From a bacterium (GTDB lineage: Bacteria; Orphanbacterota; Orphanbacteria; Orphanbacterales; Orphanbacteraceae): a stretch of 64,000 bases of DNA. The DNA lies in NCBI GenBank assembly GCA_025782575.1, contig JALGYY010000009.1, positions 225,512 through 289,511 of the forward strand, in the 5' to 3' direction. Below, piece after piece: positions 52,237 through 60,337 of this stretch. Below the pieces are notes generated by a model, which saw only the letters and a list, made by a program, of their open reading frames with translations, had not been told where the DNA came from and ran no database searches. The translations under genes were made by a program, and so were the position numbers. Positions within the stretch are counted from its first letter, which is position 1. Every line of letters begins with the position of its first letter.

Positions 52237-52445
52237 CGAGCCCCCGAGCTATGCGGCCCTCCTCCCGGGAGCCGCTGCGAGACTCCTGAATTCTGGGGAC
52301 ACAATAAATTCTGGGGACACAATACGCAATTCCTGCAGAACGGAACCGAGGGAATTGCGTATTGTGTCCCCAGAATTTTGTAGGAACCCGCCGGCCTCGT
52401 CTCCCTGATTCTCCCCGGAGGAGGATCGCATAGCTCGGGGGCTCG
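52237..52445. repeat. Nested palindromic repeat element, copy 2 (REP/MITE-like)
   Basis: A 209-base palindrome in the 316-base gap after hemY. Outer arms 52237-52271 and 52411-52445 are near-perfect reverse complements (CGAGCCCCCGAGCTATGCG...). Inner arms 52307-52333 and 52351-52377 (AATTCTGGGGACACAATA core) are reverse complements. The left inner unit AATTCTGGGGACACAATA is tandemly doubled (52289-52306, 52307-52324). It shares with copy 1 the shoulders GAGCCGCTGCG and CCGGCCTCGTCTC and the GGAGGAGGA block, but its outermost arms differ in sequence while keeping perfect self-complementarity. No transposase gene is inside. Confidence 0.82.
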
Positions 52446-52468
52446 GGGCGAAGCCACTTGCGAATGGG

Positions 52469-52505
52469 AAAAAAGGGGGCGCCGGAGCATCAAACCCCGG
52501 CGCCC
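52469..52505 (-). terminator. Rho-independent terminator of the cohesin-like gene
   Basis: On the minus strand GGGCGCCGG (52505-52497) and CCGGCGCCC (52485-52477) form a nine-pair stem with an 11-base loop, followed by CC and six T (52474-52469). It lies 29 bases past the gene's stop. Confidence 0.8.
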
Positions 52506-52533
52506 GCGTGCGTGATGTCTGTAATCGACCTCC

Positions 52534-53319
52534 CTACCGGACCAGCGTCATTCTGCTTGACTGGGAGACACCGTTCGATACGAATCGAGAGAAGTAGACG
52601 CCCGACGAAACATCATTACCTGTGCCGTCTTTTCCATCCCAGGAAATCGTGTGAACGCCCGCATCGCGGGTTTCGCTCACAAGTGTCGAGACATGGCGGC
52701 CGCTGACGGAGTAGATGTCGAGTTTGACCTCCGTTCTTTCTGCAAGCTCGAAGCGGATCGCCGTCGTCGGATTGAACGGGTTCGGTGTGTTGCCGACGAG
52801 GCGCGTCCGTACCGGGATCTTGTTCAGAGTGACCGGATTGAACTGATCGACCTGCGTATCCACTTCCCACGCCCCATCGGACGTCTGGAATGAAACGAGC
52901 CGAATCCGGCTCCCTCCCTCATTCAGGACCCGGAACACTACCGTACCGAGAGGAGCTTCACCGGGAGAGATCGGACCGTCCGGCGTGGCGATCGTCACAT
53001 CGACCACATTCTTTTCGGGTCTCAGGAACGGCCCGAAGAGCATGGGATTCGAAAAGACATCGCCCGCCTCGAACGTGACGAATTCGAGATCCCCCGAATT
53101 GAATTCGAGATCGAAGTGTACGGCGTTGATCGCGGTGAGGCCGCGGGCGCCCACCTGGATCCGGATGAGCTCATCTTTTCCGAACACCTCTCCTTGCGCT
53201 GCCGAATCGAGGCGATTCGCGAACGGTGCCGCGCTCCTGTTCGCCCCGGCACGGACATCCGGCGCGAGAAGCGCCATGGCCATTACGAGAATCAGAATTC
53301 CGTTTTTCATCTTGTTCAT
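52534..53319 (-). CDS. Secreted cohesin-like protein with FlgD-like C-terminal domain
   Basis: 261 residues: signal peptide (MNKMKNGILILVMAMALLAPDVRA), a domain at about 40-165 with cohesin-type beta-strands (DELIRIQVGARGLTAINAVHFDLEFNSGDLEFV in part, then VTIATPDG, APLGTVVFRVL), and the FlgD-like C-terminus (NTPNPFNPTTAIRFELAE... ending RMTLVR). Cohesins bind dockerins; the gene directly upstream, 12 bases away on the same strand, encodes a protease ending in a dockerin-like domain. I infer it is a cell-surface receptor for that protease. The domain is recognised by pattern only, so a generic cohesin-fold (not dockerin-binding) remains possible. Confidence 0.75.
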   Translation of the reverse strand: MNKMKNGILILVMAMALLAPDVRAGANRSAAPFANRLDSAAQGEVFGKDELIRIQVGARGLTAINAVHFDLEFNSGDLEFVTFEAGDVFSNPMLFGPFLRPEKNVVDVTIATPDGPISPGEAPLGTVVFRVLNEGGSRIRLVSFQTSDGAWEVDTQVDQFNPVTLNKIPVRTRLVGNTPNPFNPTTAIRFELAERTEVKLDIYSVSGRHVSTLVSETRDAGVHTISWDGKDGTGNDVSSGVYFSRFVSNGVSQSSRMTLVR

Positions 53320-53331
53320 TCTCCTGACCCC

Positions 53332-56300
53332 CTATGGGCACTTATGGCTGGTGATAAGGTGAGTTAAGTATTTGTTCGTATCGAAGAAATTCACGTCTCC
53401 CGCGGCATCGTTGTTGAGGTTGCCGCACGAGCCGGTCCCCGCCATCAGCTCGGGGATGTAGAGGAAAGTATCAAAGAAGTTCAGCTCGCCGTCTCCATTG
53501 AAGTCGGGGCTCTTGATGCTCACAACGGCGCCGGAGGTGAGGGGGATACTTTGTACTTCCGCCGTGAATGTGATCGTACCGCACCCCCCGACATTGGTAA
53601 TGGTGAACGTCGCTTCTCCGCTCGCGTTCGTAGCAGCGGTTGACAACCACTGGGCCAAATCCGGCGTACCGTTGCAGAATTCGATATTGTTTCCATTGCT
53701 GGAAACACCGGCCGCGTTGAGTACCACGTCCCCGGCGGGGATCCCGGCGACCGGTGCGCCGAGACCGTCGATAACAGTGACTGTCACTGTAAGCACGGAA
53801 TCACCGTCACCTGCCGGACAAAGCATGGCATTGTCCGTTGCCGCGATCGTAGAGGAGTCGGGGCTGATGCCGACCGGGAAAATAGCAAGCAGTTCGAAGT
53901 CGTCCATTGCGGCTTCGACGAGCGAGCCGTCCCCGAGGTCACTCGCCAGGAATCGGAACTGCATGGTACTCGTCAGATTGACCGGGCTCTCCAGTATGAA
54001 CGTGAACTGATTCCAGCTGTTCGCACTGGACATGGTGTTCTCCAGATCAGTCCAACCCGTACCGTCGTTCACGGAGACCTGCCACGTGTCGGAACCGGGC
54101 GCCGCTCCCAGATTATTGGAGTACCAGCGCCAGTATCTGACCATAGCCACGCTCGCGCCGCTCAGATCGAGCAGAGGCGAGAGAAGCGTTGTGGTTCCGC
54201 CGTCGATATCGAAGGTTCCGGCGCTCGCACCGGCTGCGAGCTGGGTCGCGTAGCAGTCGGTTCCCGGATTGGGTGTGTGATCGTCCTCCGGCTGCAACTG
54301 GCCGCCGTTGGTCGTCCCCTCGGGATCGCCCAGTTCCCATGCCCCGGTGGTCGCGTCATCGCCTGCGATGCCGGCCGTCCAGCTCTTGTCAGTCTCGAAA
54401 TCATCCGAGAAGACCGTGGTGAAGTCACCAACGTAGAACGGGAGCACGGACGATGGGGCGAGAAGCGGCTCGGTCAGGCTGTTCGCGCTCATGTCTTCGG
54501 CGTAGATGTAGTACTCCACAAAGGCGCCGGCGCTCTGAGCGGGAATAAAACCACTGTAACCGTCGCCGCCGGTGGAGGCCATTCCGACCGAGCTGAAGCC
54601 GCCGCCGTCCACGCGATACTGAACCGCCAGCGCGCCTGAATTGATGCTTGCCGCGGTCGACGTGATCGTCGCCGCGATCTCAATGGCGGTCGACTCATCA
54701 GTGTGGGCGGTCACCGGCGTATGTGAAATCGTGATCGGCGAGCTGATCGGCGGGCAGGTGAACCCGTGGTTGGTGGCGCCCACGCAGAATGAAGCGTAGT
54801 TCGGCGTGCCGTTAGTGAGGTCGCCGTCATCGTCATCGGCGACGAAGGTCCAGAAGACCTGATCCTCTTCAAGTTGGGGCAGTCCGAGACGGCGGGAGAA
54901 GTGCCAGCCGTTCGCGGCGATGCTCTCCGCCTCCGCCGGGGCGACCGTATTCTGGAGGTCCTGCCAGGAATCCCAGATGAAACCGGCGATGATCTGACCA
55001 CCGGTGTGGGAGTCACTCCAATCGGCCGGATATTGCATGGTGTTATCGGAATTACGAATTCCGGAAACGCAGTTCCCCGTGAAGAACCCGAGACCGATAA
55101 TGCTCTCATTGGTCAGCAGGTTGGCGGCGATATCGCTGTTTCCCTCGTGAAGGGATGAGCGGGGCTGGCTGCTGGAGAGATAAACCTGATGGGTGACACC
55201 ATGGCCATACTCGTGGTACACCACGTCACCGAGGCGGCCCGTGTTTCCGAAGCCACTCCCTTCGAGGCAGAAGTTAATGCTCCGGTCACCGAAACTGTAC
55301 CACGCATTCCCGGGGCAGAACCCGTCCGTCCTTTCGATTATGCATGGCGCCTGGTAATCCATTTCGGTGAACGTCGGGTCGAGGGTCAGAAGCCAGTCAT
55401 GCTGCTTGTTGACATAGGCGAAGCAGTCTCTCTCAGCAGGGAGGGAGTTGCCGCCGGCCCAGTCGAGTGTGAGGGGCGTTCCCGGAGTGATGTTTCCGGC
55501 GAGCTGCGCATCGGTGCCCGTGAACCGGTCGATGTCAATCCACGGTCCCAGGAATTCAGCCGTGTATGTGCGCGTATCCGTGTTCCCGTAGGGAAGCGTG
55601 AAGTCGCCGTTTACATCGGTGGTGGCGGTGCCGACACCGCTGACGACGACATCCATTCCGAACATGGGATAGTCGAGAGTGAAGCCGTCACACTCCCCCT
55701 CGAACTCGGCATCACCCTGGGCGTGGCCGGTGAAATCGACCGTGCTGATCCAGTTTTCCCGCCAGAGCACTTCGCCCGTCCCGGCATCGACATGAGTAAC
55801 CCAGTTGCCGAGCGGATCGGCCACATCGAGGTCGAAACGCCACGCCAGCCTGTACTCGAGTTCCATGAGCTCGCCGCTCTCCACTCGAATGGGAAGGATG
55901 ACCAGCTCTCGATAGTATACGGCGTCCCTGCCGTCCAGAAAGCTTACGCCCCCCTTGGCGATCGCAAGGGCGTCTTCTTCAGAGAGTGTCGGTGTCGGAT
56001 TCACATCGACGTCGGGGAAGATGTCAGCTCCTGTGACGAACAGTCGCCCCGACTCGGTGAATACAGTGTGGGCGCGGCCGTCAACGACGCGGAGACCGTT
56101 CGCCATCTGCTCGAAGTGAACAACCCATTTCCCGGCGCCGTTCCGTACCGTGGCGACCCTCAGATCCTCGTTCCCCGCGCTGAAAAGCTCGCGATTCTGC
56201 GCCACAAAGCTGCGTGCGGCATTCTCGGCTGCCTGATCGCTTTGAAGAGCGCCTGCATAGTTGATTCCTGAACCGTAGACACGATGGAGGGACCCTGTCA

Positions 56301-56544
56301 GTGTGTTCGTCTCATAGTGCCAGTTGCCGCCGTAACGCTGTTCCAGACCGGCCAGCGGTGTGGCTTTCAACTGGGCGGCGAATGCACCACCTTTCGCCAT
56401 CCAGAGACCTTCGTTCTCGATCCATCCAGGGCGATCGACTTCAAGTCGAGCGGCCGATGAGGGATCCTCGAACGCGAACGATTGGCCTACTCCAATGACC
56501 AGGAGAGCAAACGAGGCGACGAGGAAGCGGTGACAAGGGTGCAT
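53332..56544 (-). CDS. Secreted HEXXH metalloprotease (M36/M4-like) with dockerin-like C-terminus
   Basis: 1070 residues from ATG 56544 (AAAGGAG upstream, signal peptide to about residue 24); earlier starts add no signal character. An FTP-like propeptide (about 60-220: ENAARSFVAQNRELFSAG, NGLRVVDGRAHTVF), then a catalytic domain with HEYGH at 444-448 and the glutamate ligand in SLHEGNSDIAANL, the fungalysin/thermolysin layout. Then Ig-like and jelly-roll domains (DDFELLAIFP). The last 55 residues hold two calcium-loop repeats, DFNGDGELNFFD and NLNNDAAGDVNFFD, like a dockerin. It is 12 bases upstream of the cohesin-like gene. Confidence 0.88.
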   Translation of the reverse strand: MHPCHRFLVASFALLVIGVGQSFAFEDPSSAARLEVDRPGWIENEGLWMAKGGAFAAQLKATPLAGLEQRYGGNWHYETNTLTGSLHRVYGSGINYAGALQSDQAAENAARSFVAQNRELFSAGNEDLRVATVRNGAGKWVVHFEQMANGLRVVDGRAHTVFTESGRLFVTGADIFPDVDVNPTPTLSEEDALAIAKGGVSFLDGRDAVYYRELVILPIRVESGELMELEYRLAWRFDLDVADPLGNWVTHVDAGTGEVLWRENWISTVDFTGHAQGDAEFEGECDGFTLDYPMFGMDVVVSGVGTATTDVNGDFTLPYGNTDTRTYTAEFLGPWIDIDRFTGTDAQLAGNITPGTPLTLDWAGGNSLPAERDCFAYVNKQHDWLLTLDPTFTEMDYQAPCIIERTDGFCPGNAWYSFGDRSINFCLEGSGFGNTGRLGDVVYHEYGHGVTHQVYLSSSQPRSSLHEGNSDIAANLLTNESIIGLGFFTGNCVSGIRNSDNTMQYPADWSDSHTGGQIIAGFIWDSWQDLQNTVAPAEAESIAANGWHFSRRLGLPQLEEDQVFWTFVADDDDGDLTNGTPNYASFCVGATNHGFTCPPISSPITISHTPVTAHTDESTAIEIAATITSTAASINSGALAVQYRVDGGGFSSVGMASTGGDGYSGFIPAQSAGAFVEYYIYAEDMSANSLTEPLLAPSSVLPFYVGDFTTVFSDDFETDKSWTAGIAGDDATTGAWELGDPEGTTNGGQLQPEDDHTPNPGTDCYATQLAAGASAGTFDIDGGTTTLLSPLLDLSGASVAMVRYWRWYSNNLGAAPGSDTWQVSVNDGTGWTDLENTMSSANSWNQFTFILESPVNLTSTMQFRFLASDLGDGSLVEAAMDDFELLAIFPVGISPDSSTIAATDNAMLCPAGDGDSVLTVTVTVIDGLGAPVAGIPAGDVVLNAAGVSSNGNNIEFCNGTPDLAQWLSTAATNASGEATFTITNVGGCGTITFTAEVQSIPLTSGAVVSIKSPDFNGDGELNFFDTFLYIPELMAGTGSCGNLNNDAAGDVNFFDTNKYLTHLITSHKCP

Positions 56545-56750
56545 CCTCCGAGCTCCTTTCGGTGAGTGGAGCCGGAAACAGAGCCCGGCATCCAGGACAA
56601 AGTAATACAACGATTTTCTGACTGTTCAGGTGGGGGAGCAATCCGGGGAGATACTTCAGATTGCTTGAAAAAATGTTATCATGGAAAGCGCATGCAGGTC
56701 AAGGGGTTCCACCGGATCGAGCGTGATGGCATCGGAAGGAGGAGGGGACG

Positions 56751-57239
56751 TTGTCTCACCAGGAAAACAGACGACCGTACGATGAGTGTCTGAATGAAAT
56801 CCGGGCCACCATCGACGGGGAACCGGATTGGGTGGCCAATCTGGCAAACACGGCGGCGATTCTATTCTTGAAACTGCCGTTTTCGTGGGTCGGATTCTAT
56901 CGTGTGGCGGGGGACGAGATGGTGCTCGGGCCGTTCCAGGGACCGCCCGCATGTGTCCGTGTCGGGCGGGGAAGAGGTGTCTGCGGCTCGGCCTGGGAGA
57001 ACGACCGGACAGAGCGCGTTCCGGATGTTCACGCATTTTCCGGGCACATCGCCTGCGACCCGCGATCCAGGTCGGAAGTCGTTGTGCCGATCCATGGCAC
57101 GGACGGGTCGGTCTGGGGTGTTCTTGATGTGGATAGCAGGGAAATCGATGACTTTTCGGAAGCGGATGCAGAGGCTCTCGAGTCGGTCGTTCGTCTTCTC
57201 GAAGAGAAAATCGGACCTTCTCTCAGTGCATCAATCTAA
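56751..57239 (+). CDS. Free methionine-(R)-sulfoxide reductase-like GAF protein
   Basis: 162 residues, a single GAF domain from TTG 56751 with GGAGGGG upstream. The three cysteines of fRMsr are present: PPACVRV (Cys68), GVCGSAW (Cys78) and HIACDPRSRSE (Cys102), together with FSWVGFYRV, VPDVHAF and WGVLDVDS. This family reduces free Met-R-sulfoxide in the cytosol using thioredoxin. Its end overlaps the end of the convergent M16-like gene by 9 bases. It diverges from the secreted metalloprotease gene across about 200 bases in which no firm promoter is visible. Confidence 0.9.
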   Translation: MSHQENRRPYDECLNEIRATIDGEPDWVANLANTAAILFLKLPFSWVGFYRVAGDEMVLGPFQGPPACVRVGRGRGVCGSAWENDRTERVPDVHAFSGHIACDPRSRSEVVVPIHGTDGSVWGVLDVDSREIDDFSEADAEALESVVRLLEEKIGPSLSASI

Positions 57240-58643
57240 CTGAATGCGCCGGACTTCATAGCCGAAGTCCTCAAGAGGTACATCGAACCGTGACTCGTCG
57301 CCCACCACGAGAATCTGTACTGCATCGGGTCGGATATTTCGGCGCGTCGCATCAAGAATGGTAGGGGCGTCAATCGATTGGTATTTGCGAAAGAGTCCTT
57401 CATAGTAGTCAGCCGGTAACCCCAGATAGTCGAGGTGCACCATTCTCCTCACGAGAATTTCGGCGCTTTCATACTCGAACGCTTCCCGGTTCAGGAGTGA
57501 GCTTCGTGCTGTTTCAAGTTCCTCGTTCGAAACCTCTTCTTCGGCGATCCTCCTGATTTCTTCGAGAAGAAGCCCGGTCACCTGACCCGTACTTTCTCCC
57601 TTCGTAAGCGCTACCGTGCTGAATGTGCCTTCATAAAGACCGCGAGGCGAGAAGAAACTCCCTACCCAATAGGCAAGTCCCCGTTCGTGACGAATCGCCG
57701 TAACGAGGCGGGACGTGGTGAACGATCCCCCCAGAATAAAGTTGGCCATGTTCAGACTTGCCCGATCGGGGTTGCTCTCCCGGATCGAGAGATGACCGAT
57801 CATGATGGTACTCTGCGCCGTTTCTTTCTGAGCATGGTAGATCACGATCGAGTCGTTTCGTATGGGCTCGGCGAACGGGGGATACACAACCGATTTTCTT
57901 TCCCAGTCGCCGAAGCGCTTCTCTACGATAGCAAGCGCTCTTTCAGAAGTGATGTTTCCGGCAATACCGATCCAGAACTCGTTAGGTGCAAAGAACCGGC
58001 GATGAAACGTTTTTAAATCAGCGGGGGACAGCGGGTCGATCGATTCGAATGTCGGATACCGGCCCTCGTTATGATCGGGTCCGTAGAGAATGCTGGATGA
58101 CTCCCGCATGGCAATCCTGATCGGATCATCGTTCTGTCTTCGAATTTCTTCACCCATCTTGTTCTTTTCGATCTCGATCATTTCTCCATCAAAGCGGGGT
58201 CGGCGCAGAATATCGGCGAGAATCTCGATTGCCCGCTCCACATGATCCGAGTGGACATTCAGATAGGCACCGCCGGACTCTTCCCCAACCCAGGTCCGGA
58301 GCCGGGCGGCCATGCCGTCGAGGAGGCGATCGACCTCACGGGGTGCCAATGATTCCGTCCCGCCCGTTCTGAGCGTGCGGCCCACCAGTTCGGCCAGACC
58401 GGCGCGGGCGGGAGGTTCGTATACCGCTCCCGCCCGGAACATGATTGAAACATCGACGAGAGGAATGCGATCGTCCTCCAGGAGAAACAGGCGGATCCCG
58501 TTGGCGAGAACATGACTTGCCGGCACCGTCTTCTCAATTTCAAGGGGAACAATCTCGATCTCCCGCCAGTCGTTTTTTGGGGTGATCGGATCGAGGGGCG
58601 CCATGAGAACAAGAGCGAGGAACGGGATAGTCTGAATTGTCAT
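57231..58643 (-). CDS. M16-family peptidase homologue lacking the zinc motif
   Basis: 470 residues with the M16 (insulinase/MPP) fold: a signal-like N-terminus, LANGIRLFLLEDDRIPLVDVSIMFRAG, then AGLAELVGRTLRTGGTES where active members have HxxEH, and later YLGLPADYYEGLFRKYQSI, FILGGSFTSRL-like NFILGGSFTTSRLVTAIR with the substrate-binding Arg/Tyr region (RGLAYWVGSFFSP). Absence of HxxEH predicts a catalytically inactive partner. Its start overlaps the stop of the active M16 gene by 4 bases, the common arrangement of an M16 alpha-beta heterodimer in the envelope. Confidence 0.88.
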   Translation of the reverse strand: MTIQTIPFLALVLMAPLDPITPKNDWREIEIVPLEIEKTVPASHVLANGIRLFLLEDDRIPLVDVSIMFRAGAVYEPPARAGLAELVGRTLRTGGTESLAPREVDRLLDGMAARLRTWVGEESGGAYLNVHSDHVERAIEILADILRRPRFDGEMIEIEKNKMGEEIRRQNDDPIRIAMRESSSILYGPDHNEGRYPTFESIDPLSPADLKTFHRRFFAPNEFWIGIAGNITSERALAIVEKRFGDWERKSVVYPPFAEPIRNDSIVIYHAQKETAQSTIMIGHLSIRESNPDRASLNMANFILGGSFTTSRLVTAIRHERGLAYWVGSFFSPRGLYEGTFSTVALTKGESTGQVTGLLLEEIRRIAEEEVSNEELETARSSLLNREAFEYESAEILVRRMVHLDYLGLPADYYEGLFRKYQSIDAPTILDATRRNIRPDAVQILVVGDESRFDVPLEDFGYEVRRIQLD

Positions 58644-60151
58644 GATCCACCCGTCTCAGGTTTGATGAGCCGGCCCACAGTTCGATTGCTCTTCCGGAAG
58701 TAGGTTGATGCAACCCGGCGGATGTCCGAAGCGGTCACTTCCCTGCACTCTAGAATCTCAGCGGTACGGGTCATCCAATTGCCGAGGGCCGCCTCGTCGT
58801 AGGCGAGATTGACGGCGCAATCCAGATTGTCAGTGAACGTTCTGACGTAGTTGGTCTCTACGTATGTTTTGGCCCGGGAAAGTTCTTCGGGATCGACCGG
58901 CTCGCGGCCGAGCCGCTCCAGTTCCGCTGCAATCGCCTGCTCCACGTCGGCCGAAGTGTGGGGCGCCTGGATTTCCGCTCCGAAGTAGATGAGATTCGGA
59001 AAGCGTTCGCCGGGGCTGTCAACAGAAGAGCTGATCGACTTCGCGATATTCCGATCCACGACGTTTTCCTGGAGCCGACTCGACCGGCCCCGATTCAGAA
59101 TCACGTGTGTGAGAAGAAGGGCGGGGTTGTCGGGGTGGCCGACGGTCGGCTTGTGAAATCCGATCCAGACAAGGGGTTCCGCGTCGAACTCGACTTCAAT
59201 GCGGCGCTCCCCTTTTTGAGGGGGTTCCACCGTATCAACCGGATCAGGATCGGGCATCTTTTCGGCGTCGCCGAAGTAAGCTTCGATAAGAACGACTGTG
59301 CGGGCAGGGTCGAGATCGCCCACAAGGGAGAGAATCAATCGATTGGGGGCGTAGTGGCTTTGAAAGTAATCTTCTATTTCGCTCCGGTTGATGGTCTGCA
59401 GGTCGGAATCCCAGCCGATGATCTCGACGCCGTATCGATGGGCCTGGAAAGCCGCAGCCTGGCACTCTTCAAGCAACTTCGCTCTCGCGTTATCCTCCAC
59501 TGCCATTCGGCGTTCCTCACGGATGTTTTCGATCTCCGTATAGAACTCCCGCAAGACCGGCTTTTGAAGTCTTTCCGATTCGAGATAGAGCCAGAGTTCG
59601 AGGCGGTTGGAGGGGAGACCCACCATGTAGGCAGTTACGTCGCAACTGGTGAACGCATTCAATCCGCGAGCGCCGTTGGCTGTGAAGATCCGGCCGAATT
59701 CCTCGGGGTCGGAGATCAGGCGAGCCCGCTCACGCAGATCATTCCATTTCTTCTGAAGATTGACAATGAGCGTGGAATCGGTTTCAACGCCCTTCCTCTT
59801 TTCGATCTGCATCGCGACGCGCACCGATTCGATCTTTCGGAGAAGAACGCGTTCCTTTTCGAAATCAGTTGAACCGATCGTTTCCGAACCCTTGAAAAGC
59901 ATGTGCTCCAGAATATGGGTGGCGCCCGACATTCCATCCCACTCGTCTACTGAACCGACACGAAACGCGGCGCAGAGGCCGAGCGTCGGAGCCCGATGGT
60001 TCTCCTGCATCAGAATCGTAAGGCCGTTCTCGAGTGTGTGGCGCCACACCGTAATGGTGGCGCCGCCGACCTCGGTCGTCTCCTTTTCGAGAGCGCAAAT
60101 CGGCATTGCTCCGCAGCAAAGGAGGAAGAGGAGAGGGAGTGATCGAGTCAT
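58640..60151 (-). CDS. M16-family zinc peptidase, secreted, active subunit
   Basis: 503 residues from ATG 60151 (GGGAGG nine bases upstream), where a signal peptide begins (MTRSLPLLFLLCCGAMPICA); the reading to 60277 adds 42 Arg/Pro-rich residues. The zinc motif is HILEH at 79-83 (HxxEH), followed by MLFKGSETIG, and an ordered insertion of charged helices (EKERVLLRKIESVRVAMQIEKRKG) before NAFTSCDVTAYMVGLPSNRLELWL. Later RSSRLQENVVDR fits the substrate-clamp domain. It probably degrades peptides in the periplasm or outside, with the inactive homologue encoded downstream. Confidence 0.9.
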   Translation of the reverse strand: MTRSLPLLFLLCCGAMPICALEKETTEVGGATITVWRHTLENGLTILMQENHRAPTLGLCAAFRVGSVDEWDGMSGATHILEHMLFKGSETIGSTDFEKERVLLRKIESVRVAMQIEKRKGVETDSTLIVNLQKKWNDLRERARLISDPEEFGRIFTANGARGLNAFTSCDVTAYMVGLPSNRLELWLYLESERLQKPVLREFYTEIENIREERRMAVEDNARAKLLEECQAAAFQAHRYGVEIIGWDSDLQTINRSEIEDYFQSHYAPNRLILSLVGDLDPARTVVLIEAYFGDAEKMPDPDPVDTVEPPQKGERRIEVEFDAEPLVWIGFHKPTVGHPDNPALLLTHVILNRGRSSRLQENVVDRNIAKSISSSVDSPGERFPNLIYFGAEIQAPHTSADVEQAIAAELERLGREPVDPEELSRAKTYVETNYVRTFTDNLDCAVNLAYDEAALGNWMTRTAEILECREVTASDIRRVASTYFRKSNRTVGRLIKPETGGS

Positions 60152-60337
60152 CGGTTTTCGCCTCCCAGGCGCCGCCATCAAGCCGCGATCGGAGTTGCGA
60201 GGCGGGCCACGCGAGATTGGATGGAAACCGGCGGGGGGAAACCGGTTCGACTTTCTTCGCACCAGCCTGATCATCATAGCCTCACCGGCCGAAGAAAATC
60301 CCCAATAAACAGGCCGCTACCAGATGATATGCGGGAG

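Noticed and set aside
55189-56271. Plus-strand reading frame of 360 codons
   Set aside because: Antisense to the HEXXH metalloprotease, which has a full domain plan on the other strand.
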